Of a stretch of DNA of 64,000 bases, positions 11,529-21,546 are shown one piece after another. The stretch covers positions 36,009,251 to 36,073,250 of the forward strand of contig OY855903.1 of the NCBI GenBank assembly GCA_963693305.1, given 5' to 3'. The notes beneath the pieces were generated by a model. It had not been told where the DNA came from, ran no database searches, and was given only the letters and a program-made list of their open reading frames with translations. The number at the start of each line of letters is the position of its first letter. Within the stretch, counting starts at the first letter, position 1. Origin of the DNA: Meandrina meandrites (lineage: Eukaryota > Cnidaria > Anthozoa > Scleractinia > Meandrinidae). The position numbers were made by a program, and so were the translations under genes.

Positions 11529-12102
11529 CTAGTGCACCAGGGCCGCGGCAACATGCCTACCATCAATTCCATCATCGCCATCGTCATCATCATCATCACC
11601 GCCATCTAAAAAGTATCCATCATCAAAATCGTCGTTCAGGAGGCAGAAATTGTGTAAAACACATGCAGACATGATTAGATTAACCAGCAACTCCATATCC
11701 ATGTGCTCTAAGCACATAAGTTTTCTCCACCTTCCTTTCAGGAGTCTTATTGAACGTTCAACCACAGACCTGACAGAAGAGACTTTATAATGAAAGTGCC
11801 TATAACCCCAAAAAATTTTTTTCGCCTAATCAAATCTCTGTATGGAATTGGGAAAAATGTCGCCAAAATTTTTGAATTCGGTTAAAACCCGAATTTTTTA
11901 CGAATTTTTAAAGTTGGCGCTGTTAACAGCACGACCAAGCATTCGGGAGAATGGGACTAGTGACGTCATTCCAGGCCATTGCCAGCGTCACTCCAGTAAT
12001 TCTCATGTTGTTTTGTGTGTGGGATAGAGTACCAAGGGTTAGTTTTTCGTCAAAAGAACTTTTATGACTCAACAAAAGTTCGAATATTCAAACGCACTTA
12101 TA

Positions 12103-12216
12103 ATGTCGTCCAGCGATTCTAGCTATGACTCTAGCTCGGACTCTGAGGCCGCAGAGGTCGAGGTCGAGTACGACTTAGAAGTCGAGGGTTCATCAAACAA
12201 CAACAACACAACATGA
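12103..12216 (+). CDS. short acidic Ser-rich ORF in left arm of the long-inverted-repeat element
   Basis: ATG at 12103 begins MSSSDSSYDSSSDSEAAEVE and runs 37 codons to TGA. The Ser/Asp/Glu-rich start resembles N-terminal exons of transposon proteins, but no downstream exon is seen because the piggyBac insertion follows 500 bp later. It could be the remnant first exon of the element's own gene, or chance. Confidence 0.25.
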   Translation: MSSSDSSYDSSSDSEAAEVEVEYDLEVEGSSNNNNTT

Positions 12217-12709
12217 ATTCTTGACCTTCGCACAGCATGCACAGTTTAGTTAAATAAATAGAATTGCCTCAGAGTTTTAAAAAGGTATAAGATATAATTG
12301 ACTTATCAGTATTTACTGTAAATTCTACAACGAAAGTCTGTACTTACGTATGAATAATTTGCAGTCAACTACTCGTTTGCGGGAGCGGCCGGTACGCCGA
12401 CTTTATTCGCTATTCATCACATTCATACGATCGATAATCTTCTTAAATTTTCTGCTCGAGGTTAGGATTAAACTGAAAATATCTTGTCCTGCTTTTAAAC
12501 CCTTAAGCTTAACACTTGTGCTAACTAAAGTAAAGCCCGAAGACGCCGCATCTTTGCGGTAAGAATCAGTGAAGAACTTGTTTTCCTTCGCTGCTAGTAA
12601 TGTAAACAAAGTGTCGCGGAATGAGTCGATTGTTAATTTACATCGTGTGTACATGCAGGGGAGCGAATAAGTCTGAATAAAATCAGCAGCGCTCACTAGA
12701 ATCGCTTAA

Positions 12710-15700
12710 CCCTTTGGTGACGACCCCCGCAAATTTCGATATCCAGATATCGATGACATTTTTGTTGCTATAACAATGGCTTTTTTGCGTTACCCAACCA
12801 ATTTTGCCATAAAAATAGTCTGTGACTATAGCCAATCAGTTTAAACCCATTTTGCAATCCATGTACCTTATTGGCTAGTCAAAATTCACCTTGAGCGTAA
12901 GTTGCGTTACAACAAAGGCCATTTTCAAAATGGCGTCTTCGAGTAAGCGTCCACGCGTGTGTTTCATGGCTGAACAAGTCGCTGATATTTGTGCCCGAGG
13001 TGACAGCGATGTTGAAAGTGAAATCGACAGTGAGACTGGTGGAATTTCCAGTGGAGAAGAGTTCGATTTAAACCAAGAACTCGAAGGAAACAGCGATTCA
13101 GAGGAAGAGTTGAGGTAAGCGTTGTGTAAACAACATGATGAAATATGAGTGTGTTGGAATTTAGTCAATGTTTTGTCCCAATTTTTGCATTTTTTGTATC
13201 CCTTCGTAAAAAAAGAAATTATAGCACTTTTGTGAAATAGAAATACAGAAGCAGAACGATTTTTAGGCGGTTTTACGTGCATATTAGAACATTTTTGACC
13301 AGCATTGCATCAGATGATTTTTTCGCGCAATATGTAATGCGAGAACCAAACATGTGTTGGTGAGCAGAAACACAAAACGCAGGTTTCTCAGTTATTTGGT
13401 CATTATTTTTCCTCAAACTGCTCTCAGATAAGGTCTAAATTACATTTTCTTCCCTCTAGTATTTTTTTGTGAGTAAATTTTGCAGCAATCACGTTTCATT
13501 TACGACAAATGTACCTTTTACTCGTCTCATTTGCAGCAACACAACTATGACCTAAATCTGTTGCATAAATAGCGCGAAATTTTCTGCAGGAGTTATATAT
13601 TGTGTTCCAGTCATGTAGTTCACTGGAATTAGAATGCAAATAACTATTTTATTGGACACTAAATACTAAACATAACACGGTTTGTGAAAAAGGCAGCTTT
13701 TTATTAGATTTATTTATCATCAGTAAACATCTTACCTCTTCATGACCTTTGATCAGATAACATGGCAAGATCAGAAATGCAAGTGTTTTTGTTTAGTCTT
13801 TTATGATTGTGAATTGTTGGAGATCCAGCTCAACATAATAAACAGAATTTATTTCATGTTAGTGATGCATTTTTGCCTTAGCTGGTTGAAATATTTCCTC
13901 TAAATTCAGCTGATACCTCTTTCCTTTTCAGTAATATGGATTCAGTTGTTCATGCTCCACTTTCTGGGAGTGACTTAGCCGAACAGCCTGCAGGTGAGGT
14001 AAGTGACCCTGATACTCCTCCAGAGCAACCAGCAAGACCAAGAGGAAGAGGTAGGGGACAACGTCAACAAAGGCCAGCAAGAGGTAGGGGTAGGGGTAGG
14101 GGTAGGGGAAGGGGTGCTATTCCACCACATGCTCCAGGTGCAGCTGCACCTGCACCTGCACCCAGGGAGAGGACTTAGGATGATCCAGATACGCCAAATC
14201 AGATCCCACCTTTTACCCCAATACGGCAGCCTGGATTACATCTGAATTTGCCAGTGCTAAGAGGTGCAATGACGAGGGCTGTGGATTTTTTCAAGCTTTT
14301 CTTTACAGCAGAGCTTGTTAGAACCATTTGCACCCATACCAATAGCTATGCATGGGGAGTTATTGAGGAAAAACCCTACTATGGTGACAAAGATGGTGCC
14401 TGGAAAGAAACTTCTCCTGAGGAAATAGAAAAATTGATTGCCCTCATTTTGTACTGTGGCCTTGTACATGTTAGTTCATTTCATCGGTATTGGAGCACTA
14501 AGACTTTGTACCATGGGTTGTGGGCACGAAGTATTATGTCACAAGACCGATTCAAGGCACTGATGGCAATGCTCCATGTTGTTGACCCCTGTGATGAAGA
14601 TGAGGAAGACAAGTTGAGAAAGGTGAGTAGCTTCTTGGAGTTTTTCAAGGATAGGTGTAAGGCCCTCTACCAACCTTTTCAACGTGTTGCTGTTGATGAG
14701 AGGATGGTCAAATCAAAGCATCGGTCTGGAATTCGGCAATACATAAAAAATAAACCAACTAAATGGGGAATAAAGCTGTGGGTTTTGGCAGATAGTTTGA
14801 ATGGTTACACCTGTGATTTTGATGTTTACATTGGAAGACATGCAGGACATCAGGTAAGTGACAAAGGGTTAGGATATGATGTTGTAATGAAACTTGTCAC
14901 CCCTCTAATGAACCAGGGATATCATTTATACTTTGATAACTTTTATACTTCTGTAAGGCTTGTGAAAGATTTGTTTCAAGGTTTGATTCCAGCCACAGGT
15001 ACAGCTGCAGAAAACAGAAGGGGCTTCCCTGAGTCAATGAAAAAAGGCCAAGAATGGGCACGACGTAAAGACAGGGGCAGCATGAGGTGGGAGAGAGACA
15101 GAGTTTGTCTTGCTCAACAATGGAAGGACAACCGACCAGTTACTGTTCTGACTTCAATTGCAAGTGCAAATGATTTTGTAATGGTCTCTAGGAAAGAAAA
15201 AGTAGGCAATGTATGGCGAAACATCAATGTAAAACAGCCTAAAGCAATTGATCAGTACAACAACTACATGAATGCAGTTGATCGCTCTGATCAAATTATT
15301 GCAAAGAACTGTGCTCTTCGAAAGTGCATGAGGTGGTGGAAAACATTATTTTTCCACATGATTGACATAGCCATTGTCAACAGTTACATCTTATTTCAAC
15401 TTCATCGTGCAGAACACCCTGATGAAGAAGCACTCAAGCGACCTCAAAAGTTTGCAATTGCAGAGTATCGAGAGGAACTTGTGAGACAGCTTGCGGGCCT
15501 GGAAGAATATGGACAACCACCAGTGTTCAAGCCCCCAAAAAGGGAACCTGGAGAGTTTGAAACTGTTCATATGATTAAGTTTTCTGAAAAGGGAAAGAAC
15601 TGCAAAGTTTGCTATGCAGCTACAAAGAAGGAGCAAAAGGTCAAAACCTACTGTAATGCACCACAATGTCAAGTTAGTCTTCACTGCCTACCGGATAAAA

Positions 15701-16418
15701 ACTGCTTTGAAATATGGCACAGCAAGGACTACCCACACCCTAAATGACTTTTTGTAGACATTTTTAATTGTTTAAGATTGCTCTTTGTTAGGTTAAGGCA
15801 CCTTAAAACCCCAAAGGTAGCATCATAGCACAGGTTGGGGGTACACGGTGGTCACGGTGGTGGTTTTTTTGGGGTTTACGTGTCTGGCTGTGGTGCATGC
15901 AGGTTAATATTTTTGTTAACTGGATGTTAAAATATTCAAGTTATGTGTTTTTTAATAACTGATATTTAATTTTGTTTGACTTCCTTGGCCAACATGCACT
16001 TGCATTGGCCGTATATCAACATGTAAAGAAAAGGCAAAATAGTCCGTGTGAAGGCACCGGAAAGAGATAAGCATAACTTTTTCAATTTCCATTCAATTTC
16101 ATTCAAATTTTCACAAAAGATCCATTATATGATCAGAAAAAAGTTTTCTTTTAACAGTTTTTAATTCTATGTAAGCAGCAGAAGTTATAGACCATTTACT
16201 TCAAAAAATGTGTGTTGCGTGACATAATTAGTGGAATAAATTAGCATAAATTAATTCATTAAAAGAGAAAATTAAGAAAAAACACAATAGTCTTGAAGTC
16301 CATTTTATTAGCTTTAAAATGAGATATAGCATGGCAAAATTGGTTGAATATATCCGGAACTAGCCCTAGTTAATTAAAACGTCAAAAATGACCATTTTTT
16401 GGGGCAGGCACCAAAGGG
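12710..16418 (+). mobile_element. piggyBac transposon in a TTAA site
   Basis: TTAA copies flank the unit exactly (12706-12709 and 16419-16422). The ends are inverted: CCCTTTGGTGACGACCCC on the left, and GGGGCAGGCACCAAAGGG on the right. The element is 3709 bp long and contains one two-exon transposase gene on plus. It is inserted in the long-inverted-repeat element at 11793-16960. Ends and gene are well preserved, so this is the youngest of the three nested layers. Confidence 0.93.
12930..15747 (+). pseudogene. piggyBac transposase, one premature stop
   Basis: Exon 1 is 12930-13114 (MASSSKRPRVCFMAEQ, acidic, donor GAG|GTAAGC) and exon 2 is 13932-15747 (acceptor TTTTCAG). Phase 2 fits on both sides. 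Exon 2 has an Arg/Gly-rich stretch (about 14035-14120) and a Pro/Ala patch, then the DDE_Tnp_1_7 domain with the acidic motifs AVDERMVKSKHR, LYFDNFYTS and MNAVDRSDQ, and a Cys-rich C-terminus (CKVCYAA, CNAPQCQ, CLPDKNCFEIWH) that would bind zinc. The only break found is an in-frame TAG at 14176-14178 in the nonconserved linker before the catalytic domain. The 499-codon stretch from 14248 is fully open. A downstream start or readthrough could in principle still give a catalytic domain, but I treat it as inactive. Confidence 0.88.
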
Positions 16419-17869
16419 TTAATGCTTCAAATAAATAGTGGTAATATTTTGGATCGGGAATAGAAGATAATTACATGTACCTTGAATTCTACGAAAATTT
16501 GTGGAGTCCATACGCAGAAAATTGAAGTTTGTGTGCGAAGATCGAAAGTCTGATTTGCATTTTCGCTGCTAGCACTCGCCGATCAAACCAAGATAGGTGA
16601 CCAAGAAATCTTAAACTCTGATGTGCTTCGATTACATTGCCGAGAACTTGATGGTCTCCCGGTTTTTTTCGCATTTTGAAGCTCCGACCCGAGTCACGAC
16701 CTACATACAACGCAGATCGAGCGAGCGATATCACGTTCGACTGATGTACTGGGTTGACGTCACGAATTTTTTTGGACCCAGACCCTTTTGACCGGATCTT
16801 CGCCTCGGTCGTGTTTCTGATTATTGCGATTTTTTTCGACTTTGACAATTCACAGAAAATCCAGGTTTCAACCGAAATCAAAAATTTTTTCGGCATTCTG
16901 CTCAGAGAAATGTAAATATTTTTTTCCTTGAAAAACAATTTTTGGGGTTATAGGCACTTTAAATCTCCGCTGTCTTGCAGTGAGGTGTCCATTATCTCTA
17001 AAAGGAGTCATCAACCATCTAAAGAAAAATGAAGTTTAACTCATTAGCTCGTATTTCCATTCTTTGTTTTGTTTCACACTGCTAGATTTTTGGAACTGTA
17101 AAATACAGTAGCAACAGTCATGGTTTTTGGGGTAAATAAGAGACAAGGGTAAATATAATTGAGGACAGTAGCTATAAAGCATCTTTCTTTTTCCAAGCAA
17201 ATTCAAACCTTTTCAATGGGTATCCTCCATCCCCTAACAGATGTGTCTCCTGGAAACTTGTGTGCTGATGTGGCATGAAGAGACGAATTTCTCAGTACCC
17301 TGGAATCGTGTACTGACCCTGGCCAGCCCACGAGAATGTCCCTGAATACCATGTTGTCATCACATACTACCTAGGTCACAAGATCACAAAGAATGAACAT
17401 AAACACTTCTGTAAACCAACATAATTTATACTAAGAGTATACAGCTCTTAGGCTAATCAGTTCTGTAAAATATTAAGTGCTGGGCTCCATAATTTTTTTT
17501 ATATAATATGGACCTATGTACTGTACATTAGCCAAAGCACCATTTATGATTCATCAGTTTGTCACAGCTGAATGTGACACTTACCTGAGTAACCAGGGAA
17601 TGAAATTTCTTTCGGTTGATGTATGCATTTGGATTTACAGTTGGAGCTCGAATCCTTATATGGGTACTGTAAATCACACCTATAATCCTTGGCAAGCCTG
17701 GAAAATCGTGGGATTCGAAATTATCCATTATTTCCCGCATCTCATTCTCTGTGAAACATCATGAGAAGATATCTGTGAGTTACTCCTGGAGTAGCTATTT
17801 CACTATGACTGTAATGAAGTCAAGAGTCAAATATAATCAAAATCAATGGTAGAGCATCGCACCGGTATC

Positions 17870-17903
<34 letters not shown>

Positions 17904-18079
17904 TGATTTTTTTCAGGCTTCTCTATTCCAATTGCTTAAATTGGAAATTCACTGCGAAGATCACATATCACCCTCATATATATCCGCAGTTCACATATGA
18001 ATCATTTCATATACTACACGTCATTTCACTCCTTTCACAGGAAAATATGAACTCACAATTGACCTCACTCCCAATGTGT

Positions 18080-18151
18080 GGCTTCATAGCTTAGTTGGTA
18101 GAGCATCGCACCGGTATCGCGGAGGTCGCGGGTTCGAATCCCGTTGAAGCC
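18080..18151 (+). tRNA. tRNA-Thr-like (GGT), second array unit
   Basis: A 72-nt cloverleaf forms: a 7-bp acceptor stem GGCTTCA/TGAAGCC, D-arm GCTT/GAGC, anticodon loop CCGGTAT giving anticodon GGT (Thr), and T-arm GCGGG TTCGAAT CCCGT. Deviations from a working tRNA are C at position 33 where U is universal, and an A-C mismatch closing the anticodon stem. With the tandem context, this suggests a tRNA-derived repeat transcribed by Pol III more than a decoding tRNA. Confidence 0.45.
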
Positions 18152-18328
18152 CTGATTTTTTTCAGGCTTCTTTATTCCAATTGCCTAAATTGGAAATTCA
18201 CTGCGAAGATCACATATCACCTTCATATATATCCGCAGTTCAAATATGAATCATTTCATATACTACACGTCATTTCACTCCTTTCACGGGAAAATATGAA
18301 CTCGCAATTCACCTCGCTCCCAATGTGT

Positions 18329-18369
18329 GGCTTCATAGCTCAGTTGGTAGAGCACCGCACCAGTATCGT

Positions 18370-18400
<31 letters not shown>
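18329..18400 (+). tRNA. tRNA-Thr-like (AGT), third array unit
   Basis: Same 72-nt fold as the previous unit, with an intact D-stem GCTC/GAGC and perfect T-stem ACGGG/CCCGT. The loop CCAGTAT gives anticodon AGT (Thr). It also has C33 and the A-C mismatch. The different anticodon within one array argues against selection on decoding. Confidence 0.45.
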
Positions 18401-18401
<1 letters not shown>

Positions 18402-18521
18402 TGATTTTTTTTCAGGCTTCTTTATTCCAATTGCTTAAATTGGAAATTCACTGCGAAGATCACATATCACCTTCATATATATCCCCAGTTCACATATGAA
18501 TCATTTCATATACTACACGTC

Positions 18522-19116
18522 AAACTTGAAAATATTGCTCAAGTGATGTAAAGAAGATATAAGTCTTTTAAATATTGTTAAGAAAGTTACCAGTGCATTG
18601 CCTGTATTAGTTTGTCACTTAGTTTACTAAGATATGTATGACATAGTGGCTACATATTTGTGCAACCAGCTTAGTGACATAGTTTTAGATTAATCTGTTT
18701 ATGTTATGTGGAAGTTAGATGGAAGGAAAAGAATCCAGAAATTTTACATTGTGTTGCCTACTTACTAGCTTTTGCCTACATTCAAGTTTACATGGCATTG
18801 CAATTTGTAGCAGCTGTCTGTTTTGGGCAATGAGTGCCTTTTGGTTCCAGGCAGTTGACTTGAACATGAGCTGTCTTGCTGTTATTGTTACTGTTAAATC
18901 ATTGTAACCTAACCATAATGAAAAATAAATAAATGATGTTACACAAAAACTCAACATTGTTTGAAGGAAATCTTTTTAGGCCATGAACTGTTATTATTCT
19001 TGGTATTATTCTCCAAAACTCAATATCTGAAATACAAAAACCAAAAAAGGTATATTTCAGCACAAAAGTAGTATATTATTGATGACAATAGTAGTATATT
19101 GTTGATGGTTAATTGT
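18522..19116. other. spacer after tRNA-like array
   Basis: AT-rich. ORFs at 18715-18957 and 18719-18907 lie on opposite strands and have no recognisable domain. Nothing else is supported. Confidence 0.4.
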
Positions 19117-20212
19117 AATAAAACATTGATTAAAAACCTCATTGTGGTATTTCAGCAAAACACAATATTATTATTGCCTGTCAGATAGTTTTACGTTGAA
19201 TACCATTAATGAAACCAGGAACCATCAATGTTTTTATTAGAAGACACAAAGTGTAAAATGGTACAAACCCATAATGGTATTTCTAAAAAACACAATAATG
19301 ACTACCGGTACCACAAATGGTTTTCTTGTAAAAACCATCCCTAAAAAAAAAAACAATGTCATTGTGCAAAAAAATATTATGTGGAATACTTAAAACCCAC
19401 CATGCTTTTTTCATTAAACACATAAATTTTTAGGGGTAAAACCCACAATGGTATTTCTGCAAAACACAATAATGACTGTCTGATATATCACAAATGGTTT
19501 TCTTGTAAATACCATTCCTGTGAAATAACCCATTAATGTTATTGCGCAAAAAAACGTTATGTGGAACGCTTAAAACCCACCATGTGTTTTTAATGAAACA
19601 CATCAATGGTCAGTGGCGTAGCCAGGGGAGGGTTCCAGGGGTTCTGGAACCACCCCCCTTCGGGATATCGCAACAGCTAATTCAAGAGAAAAAATATTAG
19701 AACCAGCGAGCGAGAGTCAGTACTTGCTCTTATGAACATACATTACAACAGACAAATTGACATTAGTGCAACAGTGGACATTTTTGCACGGAAGCATCCA
19801 CGGCGCCCACTTCTGGCTGATATACTAGCTGACTAGTGAGTGACGGTACGCCGGGAGTGAATGGTACACTGGAAAAATTACCTGGTACGCAGGATTTTGA
19901 GCTTTGAGCTTGTGAAATACTAGCTTCAATTGACGCTAAAATTGCTAAAAATTTATGCTCAGAATCAAGGAGATGCCATTTCTGGGGACCGCAAATTAGA
20001 AAATTTCCCGGGGGTGCATGCCCCCGGAGCCCCCTAGAGGAGGAGCGCCTCCGGCGCTCGGTTTTACGTTCACAGTTACAATTCACATTTGGAACCCCCC
20101 TATACAAAAATCCTGGCTACGCCGCTGATGGTAAATTAGTACCATTAATGTTATTTTATATAAAATAACATTAATGGATATAGTTCTGCTTTCATGTTAA
20201 TGGTTTTTTGCA
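19117..20212. repeat. 174-bp tandem repeat, cut by a MITE
   Basis: Two full units (about 19266-19439 and 19440-19610) repeat with a 174-bp period: both contain AATGGTATTTCT, AAAACACAATAATGAC, CACAAATGGTTTTCTTGTAA and AAAACCCACCATG. A diverged partial unit precedes them (from about 19117). The array resumes after a MITE at 20128-20212 with ACCATTAATGTTATT words. The short word CATTAATGG and its complement recur throughout. Function unknown. Confidence 0.7.
19611..20127. mobile_element. hAT-like nonautonomous element (MITE)
   Basis: Inverted ends CAGTGGCGTAGCCAGG and CCTGGCTACGCCGCTG match at 15 of 16 bases. ATGGT occurs directly before (19606-19610) and after (20128-20132), a probable target duplication, shorter than the 8 bp usual for hAT. 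The CAGTGGCG start is typical of hAT-type ends. The 517-bp interior has no transposase; the ORF at 19763-20107 on minus shows no domain. Confidence 0.75.
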
Positions 20213-20533
20213 TGTGTTTTCACTATTTCCCATTCAAAAACAAATTTTCCTGTGTATCTGACTACTTTGCTGAATTCCAGTTGGTGCTCACTGGAGATTT
20301 CACCACTTGCAAATACAACAAAGAGCTAAATTTAGTGGTACAAAAATTAGAAGCACTGGGTTTTTTCAATTTTTACATGATTATGTAGGTTGAAGTAAGC
20401 AGTACTGCACATTATGTTATCAAGGCAAATCAAGTACAAATATATTAAAATAAGCTATTGAAGGTGACAATTTCAGTTACAAATAAATGTTATAAGAAAG
20501 TGGGAATTTTCCAGTCGCTTTTCTCTCTATTTA

Positions 20534-20561
20534 CTAGGTAGGTAGGTAGGTAGGTAGGTAG
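20534..20561. repeat. TAGG microsatellite
   Basis: About six to seven perfect TAGG units, followed by a GAAAAATATT border. Confidence 0.9.
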
Positions 20562-20848
20562 AAAAATATTAATCAAAGGGGTCTATGAGCCACTCGTGAA
20601 TGCGTTAGATATATTTGAATCGTTCCTTTGAACAGCATAGTATCGATGGGAAATATTCATTATAGGGATAGCGAGAAAACTTAGGAAACTGTGATATTAG
20701 AGAGAGGTACCTTTGTAAAGCTGTATTTTTATTCACAGTCGAGGGAAAAGACATTTAGAAAGCGCCCGTGAGCATACCTAATTTGCATAATGTTAACAAC
20801 ACATCGATTGAAGGATGGAAGGCTTAACTTCCCCACTATACTCGTTCA

Positions 20849-21028
20849 TTGCGCAAGCGCATTCACGAGTAAAAATGGTCTATAAAAAGTTGTTTTCTTA
20901 AAACTGTTGACTGAAGGTTTTTTCCTTACCTCAGGTGGCAGGCTGTTCCATGCTTGGCAAGTTAGAACTGCAAAGGTTCTTCCTCCTTCAGTTTTTATGG
21001 AGGGGGGAAAATGGAGAACCCGGAACAC
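20849..21028 (-). pseudogene. 3' tail of a non-LTR retrotransposon RT
   Basis: The minus-strand reading GGRTFAVLTCQAWNSLPPEV followed by RKKPSVNSFKKTTF is the characteristic C-terminal end of CR1/L2/Jockey-type reverse transcriptases (WNSLPxxVR, xSxxxFKxxL). Nothing upstream on minus (above 21028) continues the RT, so this is a 5'-truncated insertion of the usual LINE kind. Confidence 0.7.
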
Positions 21029-21360
21029 GGAATAATTTGAACTATGTATGTATTAATGCAAAATAATGTTTGGTTAAATTAAAGCAAGAGAAAAAAGACT
21101 TGTAAAATGTAGGTATTAAGAAATAGATTGAAAGAGTAACTAGGTTTGGCCAAATGAAATAACTTCGACAAACAAATCTGCAGGCAATGCAAAAGAATTG
21201 TTGCACGATATTGCGAGTAATTGGGTGTGATTGACTTTTCAGGTTTATTAATTGTTTTCCTTTTATCCATATGTATTTTAGTAAATCGTAAAGTAATAAA
21301 GCCGACCTCACACTGGAAAGAGTGATTATAAATAATTAATGATGTCTATGCATTTTACTA

Positions 21361-21546
21361 ATGTATTTTCATCTACAGTGCCTTCCTTCCACATGTGTAA
21401 TTGAAGGGTCCAGTGGAAAAGAGACATATTCAAATTTCACTAAATTGAACATTGTCAAAACAACTCCAAATTTGGCATCAGAAGGTTGTTTACACGTCTT
21501 AAACATTGCGCTGTATTTGAATCCGCTCGTCTCTGCTTCGCTCTGA
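21361..21546 (+). pseudogene. gene fragment also present inverted near 61.9 kb
   Basis: The fragment encodes EGSSGKETYSNF, then KLNIVKTTPNLASE. A diverged copy in opposite orientation at about 61830-61965 encodes EGSSGNETHLNF and, after a one-base shift, LNIVKTTPNLACE. Conservation at the peptide level with indels suggests two decayed copies of one coding exon. I do not recognise the family. Confidence 0.45.

Larger units (their letters stand above)
11793..16960. mobile_element. DNA element with long inverted repeats, split by piggyBac
   Basis: The left end AAAGTGCCTATAACCCCAAA and the inverted right end (16937-16960) match at 22 of 24 bases, and weaker similarity runs inward for 150-250 bp (shared TTCGGTTRAAACC and GTGACGTCA words). 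Without the 3.7-kb piggyBac inside, the element is about 1.45 kb. It sits in the Harbinger transposase exon and its removal restores that frame. A clean target duplication is not obvious: AAA flanks on both sides could be a 3-bp duplication or part of the ends. It carries only a short acidic ORF, so it is probably nonautonomous or has lost its transposase. Superfamily unknown. Confidence 0.7.
11529..17748 (-). pseudogene. PIF/Harbinger DDE transposase (HARBI1-like), interrupted
   Basis: Read on the minus strand. Exon 17748-17585 gives DFPGLPRIIGVIYSTHI and NPNAYINRKKFHSLVTQ, ending at a GTAAGT donor. Exon 17370-17209 gives MVFRDILVGWPGSVHDSRV and FPGDTHLLGDGGYPLKR. Exon 17018-16961 gives RWLMTPFRDNGHLTARQRRF. 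The product then continues at 11792 with HYKVSSVRSVVERSIRLLKG and ends in an acidic tail at 11529. These are the DDE_Tnp_4 motifs in order. Splice phases agree at every junction. The reading frame is restored exactly when 11793-16960 is skipped. The first catalytic Asp (normally in IDGTHI) is Tyr in IYSTHI; the second Asp (VHD) and the Glu (VVERS) remain. The N-terminal exons are missing. Confidence 0.85.
9669..17790. mobile_element. PIF/Harbinger DNA transposon, decayed and split by nested insertions
   Basis: The unit carries the two hallmark genes of PIF/Harbinger in convergent order: a Myb/SANT-like ORF on plus (9898-10816) and a DDE transposase on minus (exons 17748-17585, 17370-17209, 17018-16961, continuing 11792-11529). 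The left edge GGGCGCTTTCC (9669) resembles Harbinger-type ends. The right end is not found and is probably lost beneath the tRNA-like tandem array that starts at 17847. About 5.2 kb (11793-16960) is foreign DNA inserted into the last transposase exon. Nonsense and catalytic-site mutations in both genes mark it as inactive. Confidence 0.75.
17847..18521 (+). repeat. 249-bp tandem array with tRNA-like cores
   Basis: Three units repeat with a period of exactly 249 bp, measured at the acceptor-stem ends 17902, 18151 and 18400. Each unit has a 72-nt tRNA-like core, a TTTTTT run just after it (Pol III terminator-like), and a spacer beginning CAGGCTTCTTTATTCCAATT. The first unit is cut at its left edge within the D-arm and the last one ends inside the spacer at about 18521. 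B-box GGTTCGAATCC is perfect in all units. Such tRNA-derived tandem units are known as multicopy repeats in anthozoans, as far as I recall. It interrupts or abuts the 5' end of the Harbinger transposase. Confidence 0.85.

Noticed and set aside
16489..16938. 149-codon ORF on minus
   Set aside because: It lies in the right inverted arm of the 11793-16960 element, has no recognised domain and overlaps noncoding terminal-repeat sequence.
17846..18499. Repeated MVEHRTGIAEV-type ORFs
   Set aside because: These are translations of the tRNA-like tandem units, not proteins.
19763..20107. 114-codon minus ORF in the hAT-like MITE
   Set aside because: No domain; the element is short and GC-rich with inverted ends, so an open frame by chance is likely.
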